Shown: positions 22,450 to 33,609 of the stretch, in pieces
Position numbering within the stretch: the first letter of the stretch is position 1
Layout: each line of letters starts with the position of its first letter
Assembly: GCF_000471905.2 (NCBI RefSeq)
Contig: NW_006499883.1
Location: 4,998,549-5,062,548, forward strand
Length of the DNA: 64,000 bases
Direction of reading: 5' to 3'
Origin: Amborella trichopoda
Lineage: Eukaryota > Streptophyta > Magnoliopsida > Amborellales > Amborellaceae
The notes under the pieces: generated by a model
Told to the model about the DNA's origin: nothing
What the model saw: the letters and a program-made list of their open reading frames with translations, nothing else
Databases searched by the model: none
Translations under genes and position numbers: made by a program

Positions 22450-22999
22450 TACATCCAGGATTTACGTGGTTCGTCACAGACGTGAATATATCCACGGGTG
22501 AAGACGAATGATGTTTTTCACTAAATCAAAGATAGAAAACTACATGACAACTTACTTGAGAGAACCAGAGACTCAATCTCTCACCAAGCCTTCTTTTCTA
22601 CAATTTTTTCTCTCTATAAAAACCTCAAAAAGTTTCTTTCTAATTATCTGGATCATTTTCTCTATCTAAATAACCCAATATAGAAAAAGAAAATCACCCA
22701 AAAGAGATGGTACATGGGTCGCTATCTTTTTTCGTAACTTGTGGGTACATAAGTTTATCTAGTGTGGACTCTCATGTCCATCCTAACCTAACTAAAACTA
22801 ACCTAAAAAGATAATTATCCTAAATAATATGAACTACCCAAAAGTAGGAAATCCAAATAGAGGTAACGTGATGACCCTATCTCTTGCCAATTTAGAGATA
22901 TCCAAAATATATTTATTTCTTAGAATTTGGGATCAAGGTCCCACAAAATATAGAAACCTAGAGATATCATGTGCCTTTGCCTAGAAAGCAAGGCACATC
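22450..22999 (-). repeat. Inverted LTR of the copia-2 family
   Basis: Reverse complement of the LTR at 21660-22190, with TGTTGATGTGCC ending at about 22999 and GTGACGAACCACGTAAATCC near 22460. Sequence 23000-23150 continues with the minus-strand RNase H tail seen at 21430-21659. Confidence 0.82.
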
Positions 23000-23159
23000 A
23001 ACAATACTCCACCTTGACTTGGATTCCAAAAGAAATTCCCATCGACCGTCTTCTCCACACATGCCTCCACAAGGTGCTTACCTTGGCAACACATTAGTTA
23101 CATTCATGCATAGTTTGAACTTCTGTAATGGAATAAGCTTTGTCAACATATCTATATGC

Positions 23160-23780
23160 GTTTGCGCCATGTAGGTGATAGAGCTTTTGCTGAACGTAGC
23201 AAACGCCAATTGATCAATGGTATGAAAAAGTAAAAGTTGGACTTCTATGAGCAATGTGTTTATGGTAAGCAGTGTAGGGTGTAGTTTTGCACGTCAGAAC
23301 ATGCCAAAAAAAACATTCTTAACTATATTCATTCAGATGTATGGGGCCCTGGATTAGTTGTCTCAAAAGGTAGATCTCAATACTTTGTTTTTCCTTCGTA
23401 GATGATTTCTCCAAGAATGTGTGGATTTAAACACTAAAGAAAAAGGCAGAGGTATTTAACACATTCAAGCATTAGAGACCATGGTCAAAAGACAGACTGG
23501 AAAGCATGTCAAGTGCTTGAAGACTAAAAAAGGAGGAGAGTACACTTCAGCGAAGTTTGTGAATTTTAGTAAGAACGAAGGAATTGATCGCCACTTCACC
23601 TATCTGAAGACACCACAATAGAATGAAGTTGTTGAGCACATGAATAGAACACTTTTAGAGAAGGCCAGCAACATGTTGAGTAATGTTTGTTTCTCAAATG
23701 ACTTTTGGGCAAAGGCGATCAATACAGCTTGTTACCTCGTCAACAGGTCACCATCTACAAGAATCGATCACAAAACATAA
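23160..23780 (+). pseudogene. copia-3 integrase
   Basis: Pieces: HVGDRAFAERSKRQLINGMKK, LDFYEQCVYGKQ, HSDVWGPGLVVSKGRSQYF, FVDDFSKN, GKHVKCLKTKKGGEYTSAKFV (the TDN motif is altered to TKK), and VVEHMNRTLLEKASNMLSN followed by FWAKAINTACYLVNRSPS. About 80% like the copia-2 integrase by eye. Broken by stops. Confidence 0.84.
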
Positions 23781-23784
23781 CAAG

Positions 23785-23910
23785 TGGTATCAGAGCCTGG
23801 CTTGCGGTTGTCGACATGTCAATAAAGGTTTCAAATGTAAAGTTCGAGGTGGAGAAATTTAATAACAAGTTCTATTTTTCCAGCAAGAATGATAAAAAAA
23901 TTATTTAGCA
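23785..23910 (+). pseudogene. copia primer site and truncated gag start
   Basis: TGGTATCAGAGCC at 23785-23797 is a primer site, here directly abutting integrase sequence. An ATG at 23816 opens a gag-like start (MSIKVSNVKFEVEKFNNKF) that stops after about 30 residues. Confidence 0.75.
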
Positions 23911-23986
23911 AAAGATAAAGAATTTATGAAGTTATCCAATGGATGTTGACTTGGTTAACAAGTAATATTGATATGACGGTGGAGAT

Positions 23987-24700
23987 TGTTGGATTTGGTG
24001 CTATACAAAGTCACTTTTATAATAAAATCCCATATTATGTAGAATTGAGATTGATATTGATAAGTTTCCTAAAGGGAATGGAGATCAAAAAAAAAATTAG
24101 GACTCTTGGATAGATATATCTTGGACTTTTGAGATATATATAAGATCAATAGGAAGTTTCATATTTTGTATGGATTCCTAACCTTATATATATGATGAAA
24201 GTGCAGTGGGTCACTTTATGGGAATGGTGGTTCCTCTAGAGATCGAGGGAGGTAGAGCCTCATGTGCATAAGATGAAATTTTTCCTTAGAGAAGAGAGCT
24301 TCCCATGGAGAGAAACATTGTGATGGTGCCTCCTGTAGACTCTTGAAGATTGAGAGGCTTATTCCTGGAGATTGAGAGGTTTGTTTATTGTAGAAAAGTG
24401 GTTCCCATTGACATTTTGGGTGGTTTCCCTTTTAGTTAGAAGAAAGTTTCTCGTTGTTCTTGCGTCTCTTATCTGGTGTTGTCAGTAATGGTTGTCAGAA
24501 GTAAAACGAAGGAAGGGTGAGTGATTTAAAAAGATTTGTTTGACTGTGTTTTGTCGGGGTTTGTTCCAAAATCTTTGATGTAATTTTCATTTGTATAGTG
24601 GATTTCTGTTTGCTGTGCCCGTGGATATAGCCTTTTTGGGGTGAATCACGTAAATCTTTGTGTTCTTGTGGTATGTGTTTTATATTTTATTTCTCGTACT
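23987..24700 (+). repeat. copia LTR (different family), probable remnant
   Basis: Begins TGTTGGATTTGG after the purine tract GGTGGAGAT. Its end carries CCGTGGATATAGCC and CACGTAAATCTTTGTGTTCTTG, segments common near the end of plant copia LTRs. There is no second copy in the window, and no gene in it. Confidence 0.7.
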
Positions 24701-24727
24701 TTATTTACCAATAGTCAACCCGTCGGG

Positions 24728-24950
24728 TTTAGAGTTTCCGTGCACAACAAATGATATGATACATATGCTTTCTGGTGCAAAGGTGTTCTCTAAGATCGAT
24801 TTGCAAAGCGATTGAAGATTGCATTCAAGAAAAGGATGGTCTTCATGACGGCTTATACTGCCATTTGGACTATCCAGTGCACCAAGCACATTCATGAGAC
24901 TTATGATCCAAGTGTTGAGGGGGTTTATGGATAGATTTGTTGTTGAATAT
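24728..24950 (+). pseudogene. Ty3/gypsy reverse transcriptase fragment
   Basis: Readable over several frames: [42 protein letters not shown] and [14 protein letters not shown], matching the gypsy RT core just before the catalytic FDD box. About 75 codons; upstream and downstream parts are absent. Confidence 0.8.
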
Positions 24951-24954
24951 TTTG

Positions 24955-25030
24955 GGGGCTGGGAACGGTTTGAACCAAAACCGGACTAACTGGGGCGGTT
25001 AACCAAACTAACTGGTCAAATGGATTTTTT
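24955..25030. repeat. ACCGG-rich block (left)
   Basis: Dense ACCGG and GGTTAACC-type motifs; similar blocks lie at 26990-27190 and 56090-56580. Such motifs occur at the ends of some hAT-type elements, but I could not pair termini or find a target duplication. Confidence 0.4.
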
Positions 25031-25519
25031 TTTTTTAAAATGGGTCAAAAAACCCAAAAGTTTTTTAAAAAATAGAAAAACTTAGATTAAGTGTATACTA
25101 TCATATTACATACATTTATCTTACAAAAAAAATTTTGAAACAACTTTTTATATAAATTAATTTTTGAATATTATGGACATATGCAAGATAATTTATAATT
25201 TGACATTAATTCAATTAATGAAGTTACAAAGTCCAACTAAAAATGACTAGTAGTAATGAAAGTGGCGAATGGGATCATAGTACTGTTGTGTTTCACTATA
25301 AGGGTTTATCGGGTGAGAAATCTGAGTAAGGCCAAGTGGAGTCTGTAATTTCGCAATTGTGCCCCCTCGCCAATCAGGAACATTTCTCGTGGTACGCCCT
25401 TGGCCAAAGTTGGTCATTGATAAATCATTCCCCTAAATTATCATAACCATGAATCAATAAATAGCCTTCATAACCATAAATAATTACCTCGGCAACAAAG
25501 ATATTCAAGAACAACTTAG

Positions 25520-25640
25520 CAATGCGTGCCCCAACTTTCTCTGCAAAGTGCCCCGACTTTCTCTGCAAAGTGCCCCGGCTTTCTGACTAAAAAGCTGAGC
25601 AATGCGTGCCTCGACTTTCTCTGCAAAGTGCAAACCCTCC
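25520..25640. repeat. Short tandem repeat, about 27-bp units
   Basis: Repeats of CTTTCTCTGCAAAGTGCC with GCAATGCGTGCC variants, about four units. The rest of 25030-25780 is plain AT-rich sequence with no gene. Confidence 0.7.
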
Positions 25641-25779
25641 ATGGTTTGTGCTATTTAAATGGAGAATTATCATGTTTTGAAGTGGATAAAAAAATTAACT
25701 TGTTTTGCCATAGAATTTGTGCCTTTTGTAGACATGCAACTTAAAATGTAGAATTAAGATGAAAAAAAATATATACAAG

Positions 25780-26330
25780 AATGCAACTTTAATATGAAAA
25801 ACATATATTTTTTTTAAAAAGTTATATAACGTTAAAAACAATCCAACAAGCACACCAAAAATATATAATATTAAACATAAAGAATATATATATATATATA
25901 TATTTATATATTTATATATTCTTCATATACATCACAAAAAACATATCTTTATAAAAAATATATATAACATTAAAACCAATCCAACAAGCTCACCAAAAAT
26001 ATATNNNNNNNNNNNNNNNNNNNNNNNNNNNNNNNNNNNNNNNNNNNNNNNNNNNNNNNNNNNNNNNNNNNNNNNNNNNNNNNNNNNNNNNNNNNNNNNN
26101 NNNNNNNNNNNNNNNNNNNNNNNNNNNNNNNNNNNNNNNNNNNNNNNNNNNNNNNNNNNNNNNNNNNNNNNNNNNNNNNNNNNNNNNNNNNNNNACATTA
26201 AAAGCAAAAAAAATTTTTTCTCATATTCATCACAAAAAACATATTTTTATATAAACAAAATGGATAACATTAAAGAAAATCCAACAAGCTCACAAAAAAT
26301 ATATTTACAAAACGTAATTTTTATTTAAAA
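25780..26330. repeat. AT-rich tandem repeat containing an assembly gap
   Basis: CATATACATCACAAAAAACATAT and AATCCAACAAGCTCAC blocks recur at least three times, with a TA run at 25886-25906. Positions 26005-26194 are N (190 bp), so the repeat copy number is not known. No gene is visible in 26330-26990. Confidence 0.75.
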
Positions 26331-26989
26331 ACAATTTTTTTTAATAAACCCTAAAATCGAGCCAAAACTATCAAGAACACATAAAATTTAGAATCCAAAT
26401 CAACCCCAAATCTTCCATTTTTTGAACAAATTGACATTTAATCAATAACAAATCAACATACCTAGTTTATTTGATAGATGAAGCCTTGATGATCAAACTC
26501 CACTGATAAATTCGATAAAAATCGATCAGAAATCAATTTGTTTGGATAAAAAAAAGTTCTTCGAGCGACAATACTTCGGGCTAAAAAAAACCTCAAATCT
26601 TCATCGTTTTGGAAAAATTGAATTATGTAAACGTTTAAGGCTTGAACAATGAATCAAAGCTCCCCTTTTTTATGACAATCCATGAGGTATTGAAGCTGCA
26701 TTTGATAAAATGGCGAAAGTTTCTTATGTTAAAAAATCCCCATTTCAATCCACCAAAAACTCTTTGATTTTAGATTTTTTATTCAATAATCAATGATTAA
26801 TAGAAACTTTCCGATGTATAACATCAATAATTTAATGACAAAAAGAAAAAACACCAGAAAATGGAATAAAAAAAAGCTGCAAAACTTATTCACGGGTTCC
26901 GTTAAAAATAACAAGGTCTGTGTCACATAACGAGTGTTACTTGCTACTCTACCAGTAGTTACGTTATATCGGGCGTTATATAGGCTAAC

Positions 26990-27190
26990 CGATCCAGTAG
27001 TAGAAACCGACCGGTTTTGCGAAAAAACCGCTGGTTCAGGGGTTAACCGGTCGGTTTTTGTACTCAATTTTTGGAGCACACCATCTAACCAGTAGACCAC
27101 CAAAACCGGCCCTATCCCGAGTCGCCACCCCTTCAGTAGAGATCTAACCGGCCGGTTCCGGTTCTAACCGGCCGATTTTGTGAACCATGA
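26990..27190. repeat. ACCGG-rich block (right)
   Basis: Many ACCGGTCGG and ACCGGCCGG motifs in both orientations, capable of pairing with each other. Possibly the other end of an element starting near 24955, but the ends are not resolved. Confidence 0.4.
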
Positions 27191-27281
27191 GTTCACTGTT
27201 TTCCTAAAAACCTTACGGCTAAAAATCTAGCATCACTCTTTCGTTTTTTGTATTTCTTTAAACTCTTTCTCTTTCATACAA

Positions 27282-27663
27282 GGGTGTGGTTTCCATAAGG
27301 TTGCAACCCTAAACAATCCAATTAAGGTGCACCTTCAAATTTTATCATAACATATAATTTTGATTTAAAATGTTCTTAGGATTATCTCAAAAACCTAATT
27401 TTATATCTAGTTATAAATTTTAAATTCCAAAAATGGTTACAACCAAGTAGATCTATAAACATATGAAAATATTGAAAATGGACGGTGTAGATAATATGTT
27501 GTAAGATGCACTATTTCTGATACTCAAAATCATTTTATTTTTCATAGTTATACATCTTGATGTCGATATGATCAATCACATGGTTTTTCAACATTAAAAC
27601 AACTTTTTGAGATGGATTTTTGAGGTGCACTCGTAGTTCTACATTTTCATGTTGCAACCTTTT
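27282..27663 (+). mobile_element. MITE-A copy 3
   Basis: Starts GGGTGTGGTTTCCATAAGG. AAGGTTGCAACC near each end gives inverted termini with GGTGCACCT just inside. The interior matches the other copies (GTAGATAATATGTTGTAAGATGC, TACATCTTGATGTCG). Confidence 0.78.
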
Positions 27664-27760
27664 TCGGAAAAATTTTGTATAGAACCCTAATTACTCATAT
27701 TATTTCATGGTAGACCCTCTATCTATTTTTTCTTTCAAGCGGCATAAGGAAATAAGGATT
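27664..27760 (+). repeat. Left arm of an inverted repeat flanking the large LTR element
   Basis: Matches the reverse complement of 44101-44190 at about 80-85% by eye (TATAGAACCCTAATT, TTATTTCATG, TTTTTCTTTCA and GCGACATAAG-like blocks). The large LTR retrotransposon sits between the two arms. Confidence 0.8.
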
Positions 27761-29054
27761 TCACCGTACCCCTTTGTTGAAAGACATTTTTCATCATCAT
27801 GGGTCCGTGTCAATAAAGCCTAACAACAAACAGTGGAAATTTCGAAAGTCTCAGAATGGCCCCATTACTGGTCAAGATCTTTATAAGGACTCTCAAAAGT
27901 CTCCTGCAAAGTTTCGTCGTATTCCGACATGTCTAAGGCAGTGAAGACGGAGAAATAGTTTCGACAGAATGAGCCTCTAGGACCTGAAACGGACACCTAT
28001 AACTAGACCTTCATTTTTCAGTACAACAAATTACTGTGGGGACCACCTCCATTGGTTCCGGCATGGTTGAAAACCCTCAAGGGTCAAATTTAAGCTTAAA
28101 CGGATACTTCAGGAAAAGTTATAGGCAAAAGATCGAAACAGGAGGAGCCGCATACTATTCCCGTGCGGCCACTTTGCAACTAAACTCCATTAAAGGGACA
28201 ATCACGAATAGTTAATTGTGATGCTTATATCTCCCTCGTCCGAGATCAGATCTTGTTCAAATTTGATGAAGCGTGTTTGTCTCATCGAGACGAGCGTTTC
28301 GTTATGTGGCACACCCCGCGAGGACGCCCGAGCGCAAAGAAAAGCTAGAGAAAAGTTGTCGATCCGTGAAGAAAGTAGCATGAAAATCAACAGCGTCGCA
28401 CCTCGCTCGAGGGGCCAAATCACACCGTTCACGAACCGGATCGACACGAAACCAGTTCCATCGTGTGCGTAAGGTCTAGGGCTAGTCCGAACCCCATAAA
28501 TGATGAACGGTAGGATTTCGCACATGAAGCTGATGAAGTGACTGCAAATTCTAGTGTCGAAATTCCAGATTCCGACCAAAACTTTGAAGTTGCAAAATCT
28601 TCATCCGAATGCAGAATCGAGCTGCATTTGTTGCCACGCGATTGGGACAGCATGCTTAGTGTGATCCAGTGAAGAAATCACAGAAAAACATCAAAGAATG
28701 ACCACATTATCAATTCGAAGTTTTAAGATTAATACAAATTTCAAGTCACATTATTGTGACCTAAAAACACGATCCATGGCTCGAAGTTGGTATCAAATCG
28801 ATCGTCACGCTGACCCTACAAGAAATCAATCATCTCTCGATCAAACAGGCATCAGAATAACCCTGGATCATCCATGAAAAATCACGCACGTTCTAGGGCA
28901 GCACAATGACTGTTTTGAAATTCCATAAATTGTTAGGAATAGGTAAATCTGTCATTTTGCACCCTATTTTTTAATTTCTTTTAATTCAGTTAAATCTTAA
29001 TTTTCAGCAATTAGGTTTAGTTTTGATCAATCCACCCATGTTTGGGCACAATTC

Positions 29055-29062
29055 TATATATA
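29055..29062 (+). promoter_or_regulatory. TATA box of the 5' LTR
   Basis: TATATATA in the context AATTCTATATATACC, conserved in the 3' LTR at 42265-42272. It lies about 70 bp before a conserved AATAAA. Confidence 0.65.
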
Positions 29063-29123
29063 CCATGCATTACAATTGTACATAGGATCGACCTTCATTC
29101 ACTCACCAAGAAGAACTTTTCTT

Positions 29124-29129
29124 AATAAA
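29124..29129 (+). terminator. Polyadenylation signal AATAAA in the 5' LTR
   Basis: In CTTAATAAAATTTC, conserved in both LTRs (42334-42339 in the 3' copy). With the TATA box upstream it suggests a short R region around 29090-29150. Confidence 0.6.
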
Positions 29130-29161
29130 ATTTCTCTTTCTTCTCATTGTTGGGTCACGTT

Positions 29162-29163
<2 letters not shown>

Positions 29164-29200
<37 letters not shown>
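29164..29200. repeat. (GA)n microsatellite in the 5' LTR
   Basis: About 18 GA units; only a few, broken by other bases, at the same place in the 3' LTR (42374-42400), so it expanded or shrank after insertion. Confidence 0.9.
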
Positions 29201-29206
<6 letters not shown>

Positions 29207-29658
29207 GAGAAACTTTTGGATCAATACCCTTAGGCTCAAGGTAAATCTTCTCTCTATTCTTTCCTTTTTCTTCTTCTTCTTCATCTGAGCTTCTCTCAGA
29301 GGCCATGCACGGTAGTGGTAGCGTTGTTCATGCCTCTTCCCTTTTTCCCTCACTGTAGTTTCCCAGGTCACGCATGGTGATGACAGTGCCATGCGCGAGC
29401 TCCTTTCTTCTTCCTTTTCGTTTGTCTCTATCTCTCAGCGTGGTTTGTAGATGATGCTGCTCATCGCCGTTCGCAAATGTGTTTTTGACGCCTCAGTGAG
29501 GAGCATAGACGACGAAGCCCATTGTTGCCTGCAGGGATCTCATCCTATTGCGCTCCTTTCACAGACGGCGATGCCTATCGCCGCTCGCGAAGGGTTGCGA
29601 CAATACCTAATGTCGTGTGCGAGCTCTCTCTTATGCCCTATGTCTATCGTAGACGGCG

Positions 29659-30000
29659 ATGCCTATCGTCGTCCGTGAGCTCCCTTCACACGCTCGGTGC
29701 CTATCACCATCCGCGAGCTTTCTTTCTCAGCTTAGTGCCTATCGCCGTTTGCGAGCTCCCTTCACGCGGTTGGTGCCTATCGCCGTCTGCGAGCTTTCTT
29801 AGAGCGCTAGGTGCCTATCGCCGTCCGCGAGCTTTCTCCATGCGCTCAGTGCCAATCATCGTCCGTGAGCTTTCTTCGTGCGCTCGGTGCCTATTGTCGT
29901 TTACAAGCTTTCTTCGTGCTCTCGGTGCCTATCGCCGTCCGCGAGGTTCCTCCGTTCGCTTGGTGCCCATCGTCATGCGTAGGGTCCTCTCTGCATCCCA
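29659..30000 (+). repeat. 38-bp minisatellite, nine units, in the 5' LTR
   Basis: Units start at 29659, 29697, 29735, 29773, 29811, 29849, 29887, 29925 and 29963, each like GTGCCTATCGCCGTCCGCGA followed by GCTTTCTTCGTGCGCTCG. The period is exact although the bases vary. 38 is not a multiple of 3, so each frame yields a false repetitive peptide. Confidence 0.92.
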
Positions 30001-30915
30001 CACCTATCGCAGTGTGCTTCGGAAAGAGCTATCGTTGCATGCTTCACAAATAGCTATCGTCGTGCGCTTCGCAAGAGGTTATCGCCGCCCGCGCAAGGGT
30101 GTGCTGCCTTCTCGTGTTGCCAACAGCGACTCCCAATGCCACCCATAGTTCACTACTCACCCTCTAACCATGAATAATAGTGTCTAGCACCGTCCAAAGG
30201 CCGCGACTTTGCTACTCCACTGTTGTGGGTGGCAACGCCTGGCACCATCGGGACTCTATCTCTCCACTGCCTCGCACTTTCTCTTCATTCTCTCGTCTTC
30301 TCACTTGATTGAGGGTTGACTCAATCTAAACCGTCTTAGCGGTTTGGTTGTTGAGCAGTATTACCATCGTGCTGGTCCCAAATAGCATGCTCGTCTTGCT
30401 GCCGCACCAGATTAGGATAGTCTTATCGGCCTCGGTTTCGAGTAGTATTGGCATCGCGCTGGTCTTGAGTACCATGCCCGTCTTGCTACCATTCCGAATC
30501 GTTCACTGTCTAGCTATCATGCTAGTCTCGTCCCATTATAAAGTTCCTTTTTCTTTTCTATCCTTATTTGAACCTTCCATTTCATCACCCTCTTATATAA
30601 ACGTACATTGCCCTAAGACAATGGTGGGTCCCTTTGGCCCACTTGTCTTGAAAATTAACCATGTTAATGCTATGCAGAAAACAAGGTGATAGCTGGTCAA
30701 GGGAGGCGATTCCGAACCAGCTAAAGAAACTGGGGGTCTTTCTTAGTGATCGAAGAGGGCACCCACGTGAGCCAGCCCGAGTAAATCCTGAACCCACCTT
30801 AAATTCCTCTCTCATCGGTTGGTATACCTATCCTTTCTCTTGAGCAAGGTTCTCGAGAGAGCGATCTCAAGTCTCGGGTTCCTTAGAAACTCGAGATACG
30901 TGCCGTCAGATCATC

Positions 30916-32278
30916 TAGATCCAAAAGACAAGATCAAGGCACCCAACTAGCTTGACAACACCACCGAGGACTTAATGCCCCTTCGTCGGTTCGCTCTTGT
31001 TTGATCAATATCACATTTTACTTTCTGCACTACTTTCAACCTGTTCATTCGATTCAGGGATTTTCTCATCCCTGCACTCGTGACCGTCCTAGGGAAGCGA
31101 GCTGCTCAAACCTCCTTCCTTACACTCCTTTTGAGTCAAGACTTATGGTCAGCTCCCAGGTTCTTTCCTGGGTTGGTGTGAGAGGGGACTTAAAGGTCCC
31201 TGACTCCCCTCTTCCTCGCCCTAGTGGACCCTCCACCAAGGCCCCTTACATTGATAGCACCTCCGCTACCACACACAACACGCACCTTGCTACTGGCAAG
31301 TCCTTTGCCAGTCATATTGTTGAGGTACACCAGAAGGCTGCTCTGTCCACTCTCGCGAAAGGCAAGCAAGTTGCCATCATTTCTGAGGGTCGTCGCAAGG
31401 CTACCCCCTGAACTCCTTCACTACCCCGAACCTCTACACCTGGAGGCTCAGCGCACAGAGGCAGAGATCCTGAGCTCTCCACCCCACACACGAACCTAAA
31501 GGCTCGTAGTCCATCCACTCGAGCCACACCTCGGGGCAACTTTCATGCTACCTCGAACTCACGTTCAAAGCTAGGCCTTCTCGGGCCAAACCCTACACGC
31601 GCCATGCGTCCCACAACATGGCGTAGCGCCAGTTCTGTGTCAGCTCGAGCACATGAGGGTCGACCACTTCATCCTCCCTCTCACCACACATAGCTTCATC
31701 CTGTGAGAGATAGGCTCCCGCCCAGTCCCTCATAGACACAAGCTCGTGGGTCTCGACCTCTCAAGGTTGAACTCATTGACTGAGCCCAGGCTGATCCCCA
31801 AGTCGCCCGGGCTTTGCAGGTTCCTCCCATATCCCAACTCAGGTGGAGTCATGAACGGGCTGTTTCTTTCGTCACTCCTCCTTCACCAGGTAAGCACCTC
31901 GAGACCTGGTACTCAAAGGTTTTCCCTAAGAGTACCATTTAGAGTCAGCCACCCCAGGTTAGGCATGCACCCGGGCCTCACAAGGGAATCCAGGGCAAAT
32001 GCCTGATGTTAGACAAAGGCCTCCAGCCTCTAAGGAAAAAACCCAGGTTGCCTTCTATCCTTGGACCCCACTCTCTACTCCAATTAATAGATACAGCCCT
32101 TGCATGCTGAAGAAAAGTGGGGCTAAGCCCAATTATGGGGTGAAGTCCATAACAACCTCAAGACAAAGCAGAAGAGAGGCCTGCAGGCACTGACCACAGA
32201 AGCCTCTAAGGCAGTTGAGGTCACCACCCTTGGTGACCTCCTACCTCATAATCCCTTCTTCCCTCTGCGGATCTCAGA
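30916..32278 (+). other. Leader region of the large element
   Basis: Pro- and Ser-rich open stretches (31001-31411 and others) without a recognised domain lie between the 5' LTR and gag. They may be decayed leader or upstream gag sequence. No primer-binding site was found at the LTR edge. Confidence 0.5.
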
Positions 32279-33343
32279 GCCTGAGCAAGTCCAAGAATAT
32301 TGTCTGGTGATCACTGCCCAAAAGCCACGGTCCCAAGACCGTCGAGAACCAGTCCTCACAAGGTCGGCGTACAAGGCTCAAGTCCAGTCGAGGCATGCTG
32401 AGCCCCGGCAGACCGACTTGCCTCATGCGACTCGCCAACCCCGACAATCCACTACTCCACTTGGCTCTAACTCTCCAGAAGAAACGTTCAGTGTCATGGT
32501 GATCAACGAGCCGGATGACGCTCAAGAAGAGTGGATGAACAGGTTCGACGTAATGATGCAGTCCACCCTCAAAAAGATGGATCGCCTCGAAGCCTCCAAG
32601 TCCCTTTCTTCTCACCACGAGACCGATCCCCCGTTTGGTGAAAACACGGTTCCATGCAAACTCCCCCGGTCTCCCATTATAGCTCTTCTTCCCGTGGGAT
32701 CTCCCAAACCGACATAGATGACATGGTGGCCCACAGTCTCAAGAACAAGGTCTCGGGCATTCAAGAGGAGCCACTTTATCAAAATTCGTACCCCTCATAC
32801 ATCGCCCAAGTGTCGTTTCCCCCGAATTATCAAAAAGGGAAGCTCCCCCTAGTCAACGGTACTATGTCCCCGTATCAGCATACTGCTCACTTCCAAGCGG
32901 TTTGGCGAGAGATGGCAACTAATGGGCGACTCCTCTTCCGTCAGTTCATCGAGACTCTCGAAGGGCCAGCCGTCCAGTGGTATGCTCGGCAACCTCCAAA
33001 CTCGATGCACATCTGGCAGGAAATGGAGCTGTTGTTTTACCAACGCTTCTATGAAGTGCAAAGGAACGTGGAAACCATCGAGCTCCTCACTTTGAGTCAA
33101 AAACCTGGTGAGCCAGTTGACAAGTTCATCGCCTGAGAGTGAGAGTTGGCAACCTTTCATGCCACTCTCATGACTGAAAAAGGACCTGTCCAGACCTACG
33201 TACGAAATATGCTTCCCGAGATTACCTTGCATGTTGAGCTCATCTCTAAAGCATTTCGTATTGAGAGTCTATCCAAACACCATGGCCGATCTCATCAGCA
33301 ACCCTCTCGCTCGAACTCCAGCTCCAACACTCGAGGCAATTAG
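32279..33343 (+). pseudogene. gag (retrotransposon gag domain) of the large element
   Basis: The first part (32307-32717) is linker-like. After a frameshift near 32660-32700 the core follows: SFPPNYQKGKLPLVNG, HTAHFQAVWREMATNG, LFRQFIETLEGPAVQWYA, SMHIWQEMELLFYQRFYEV and LTLSQKPGEPVDKFIA, the typical Ty3-type gag fold. A TGA at 33134-33136 replaces an expected Arg codon; the frame then reopens to 33343. Not functional as read. Confidence 0.85.
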
Positions 33344-33609
33344 AAAAAAGCGATGATCAGTGCGACCGTCACCATGACTGACACTAACAAAGCCGCCCCT
33401 CAAACCTTGGACCTCTCCAAGGCACAGACGCCTCAGGTTAGGGACAAGTAGCAGTCCTACAATTAGGTCTTTCCCCCTAAAAACATAAATCAAAGTGACT
33501 TCTGGATCCAGCACCAGAATAAGGTCTATCCTTTTGACAACCAGCGCATTGCTTCGACTACTTCCGGAGCAAAACAGGATCCAGCTGTTAGAGGTCAACA
33601 CTAAAGAAT

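Larger units (their letters stand above)
22450..24700. mobile_element. Rearranged copia chimera (copia-3)
   Basis: Pieces in an order no intact element has: an LTR in minus orientation (22450-22999); the matching end of the pol region, also minus (23000-23150); a plus-strand integrase (about 23160-23780) of the copia-2 family; then directly a primer site and gag start (23785-23910); then a purine tract and the start of a different LTR (23987 on). Joining of minus 3' end to plus integrase implies an inversion or recombination between copies. Confidence 0.75.
27775..30915 (+). repeat. 5' LTR of the large element
   Basis: Aligned throughout with 40953-44054. Contains a TATA box, a polyadenylation signal, a (GA)n run and a 38-bp minisatellite. 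No gene; the long open frames here result from the minisatellite. Confidence 0.88.

Noticed and set aside
25932..26207. Open frame across N bases
   Set aside because: Almost entirely assembly gap.
29659..30000. CRISPR-like regular repeats
   Set aside because: Units are directly abutting without unique spacers, in plant LTR sequence; this is a minisatellite.
29522..30148. 208-codon open frame rich in RRPRAF and LRALGAY-type repeats
   Set aside because: It runs through the 38-bp minisatellite of the LTR; the period is not a multiple of 3, and the same happens in the 3' LTR in other frames. Chance frame.
31001..31411. 136-codon plus-strand frame after the 5' LTR as a host gene
   Set aside because: Inside the LTR element, low-complexity Pro/Ser text, no domain; noted only as leader sequence.
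32274..32618. 114-codon minus-strand frame
   Set aside because: Antisense shadow of the gag linker region on the plus strand.
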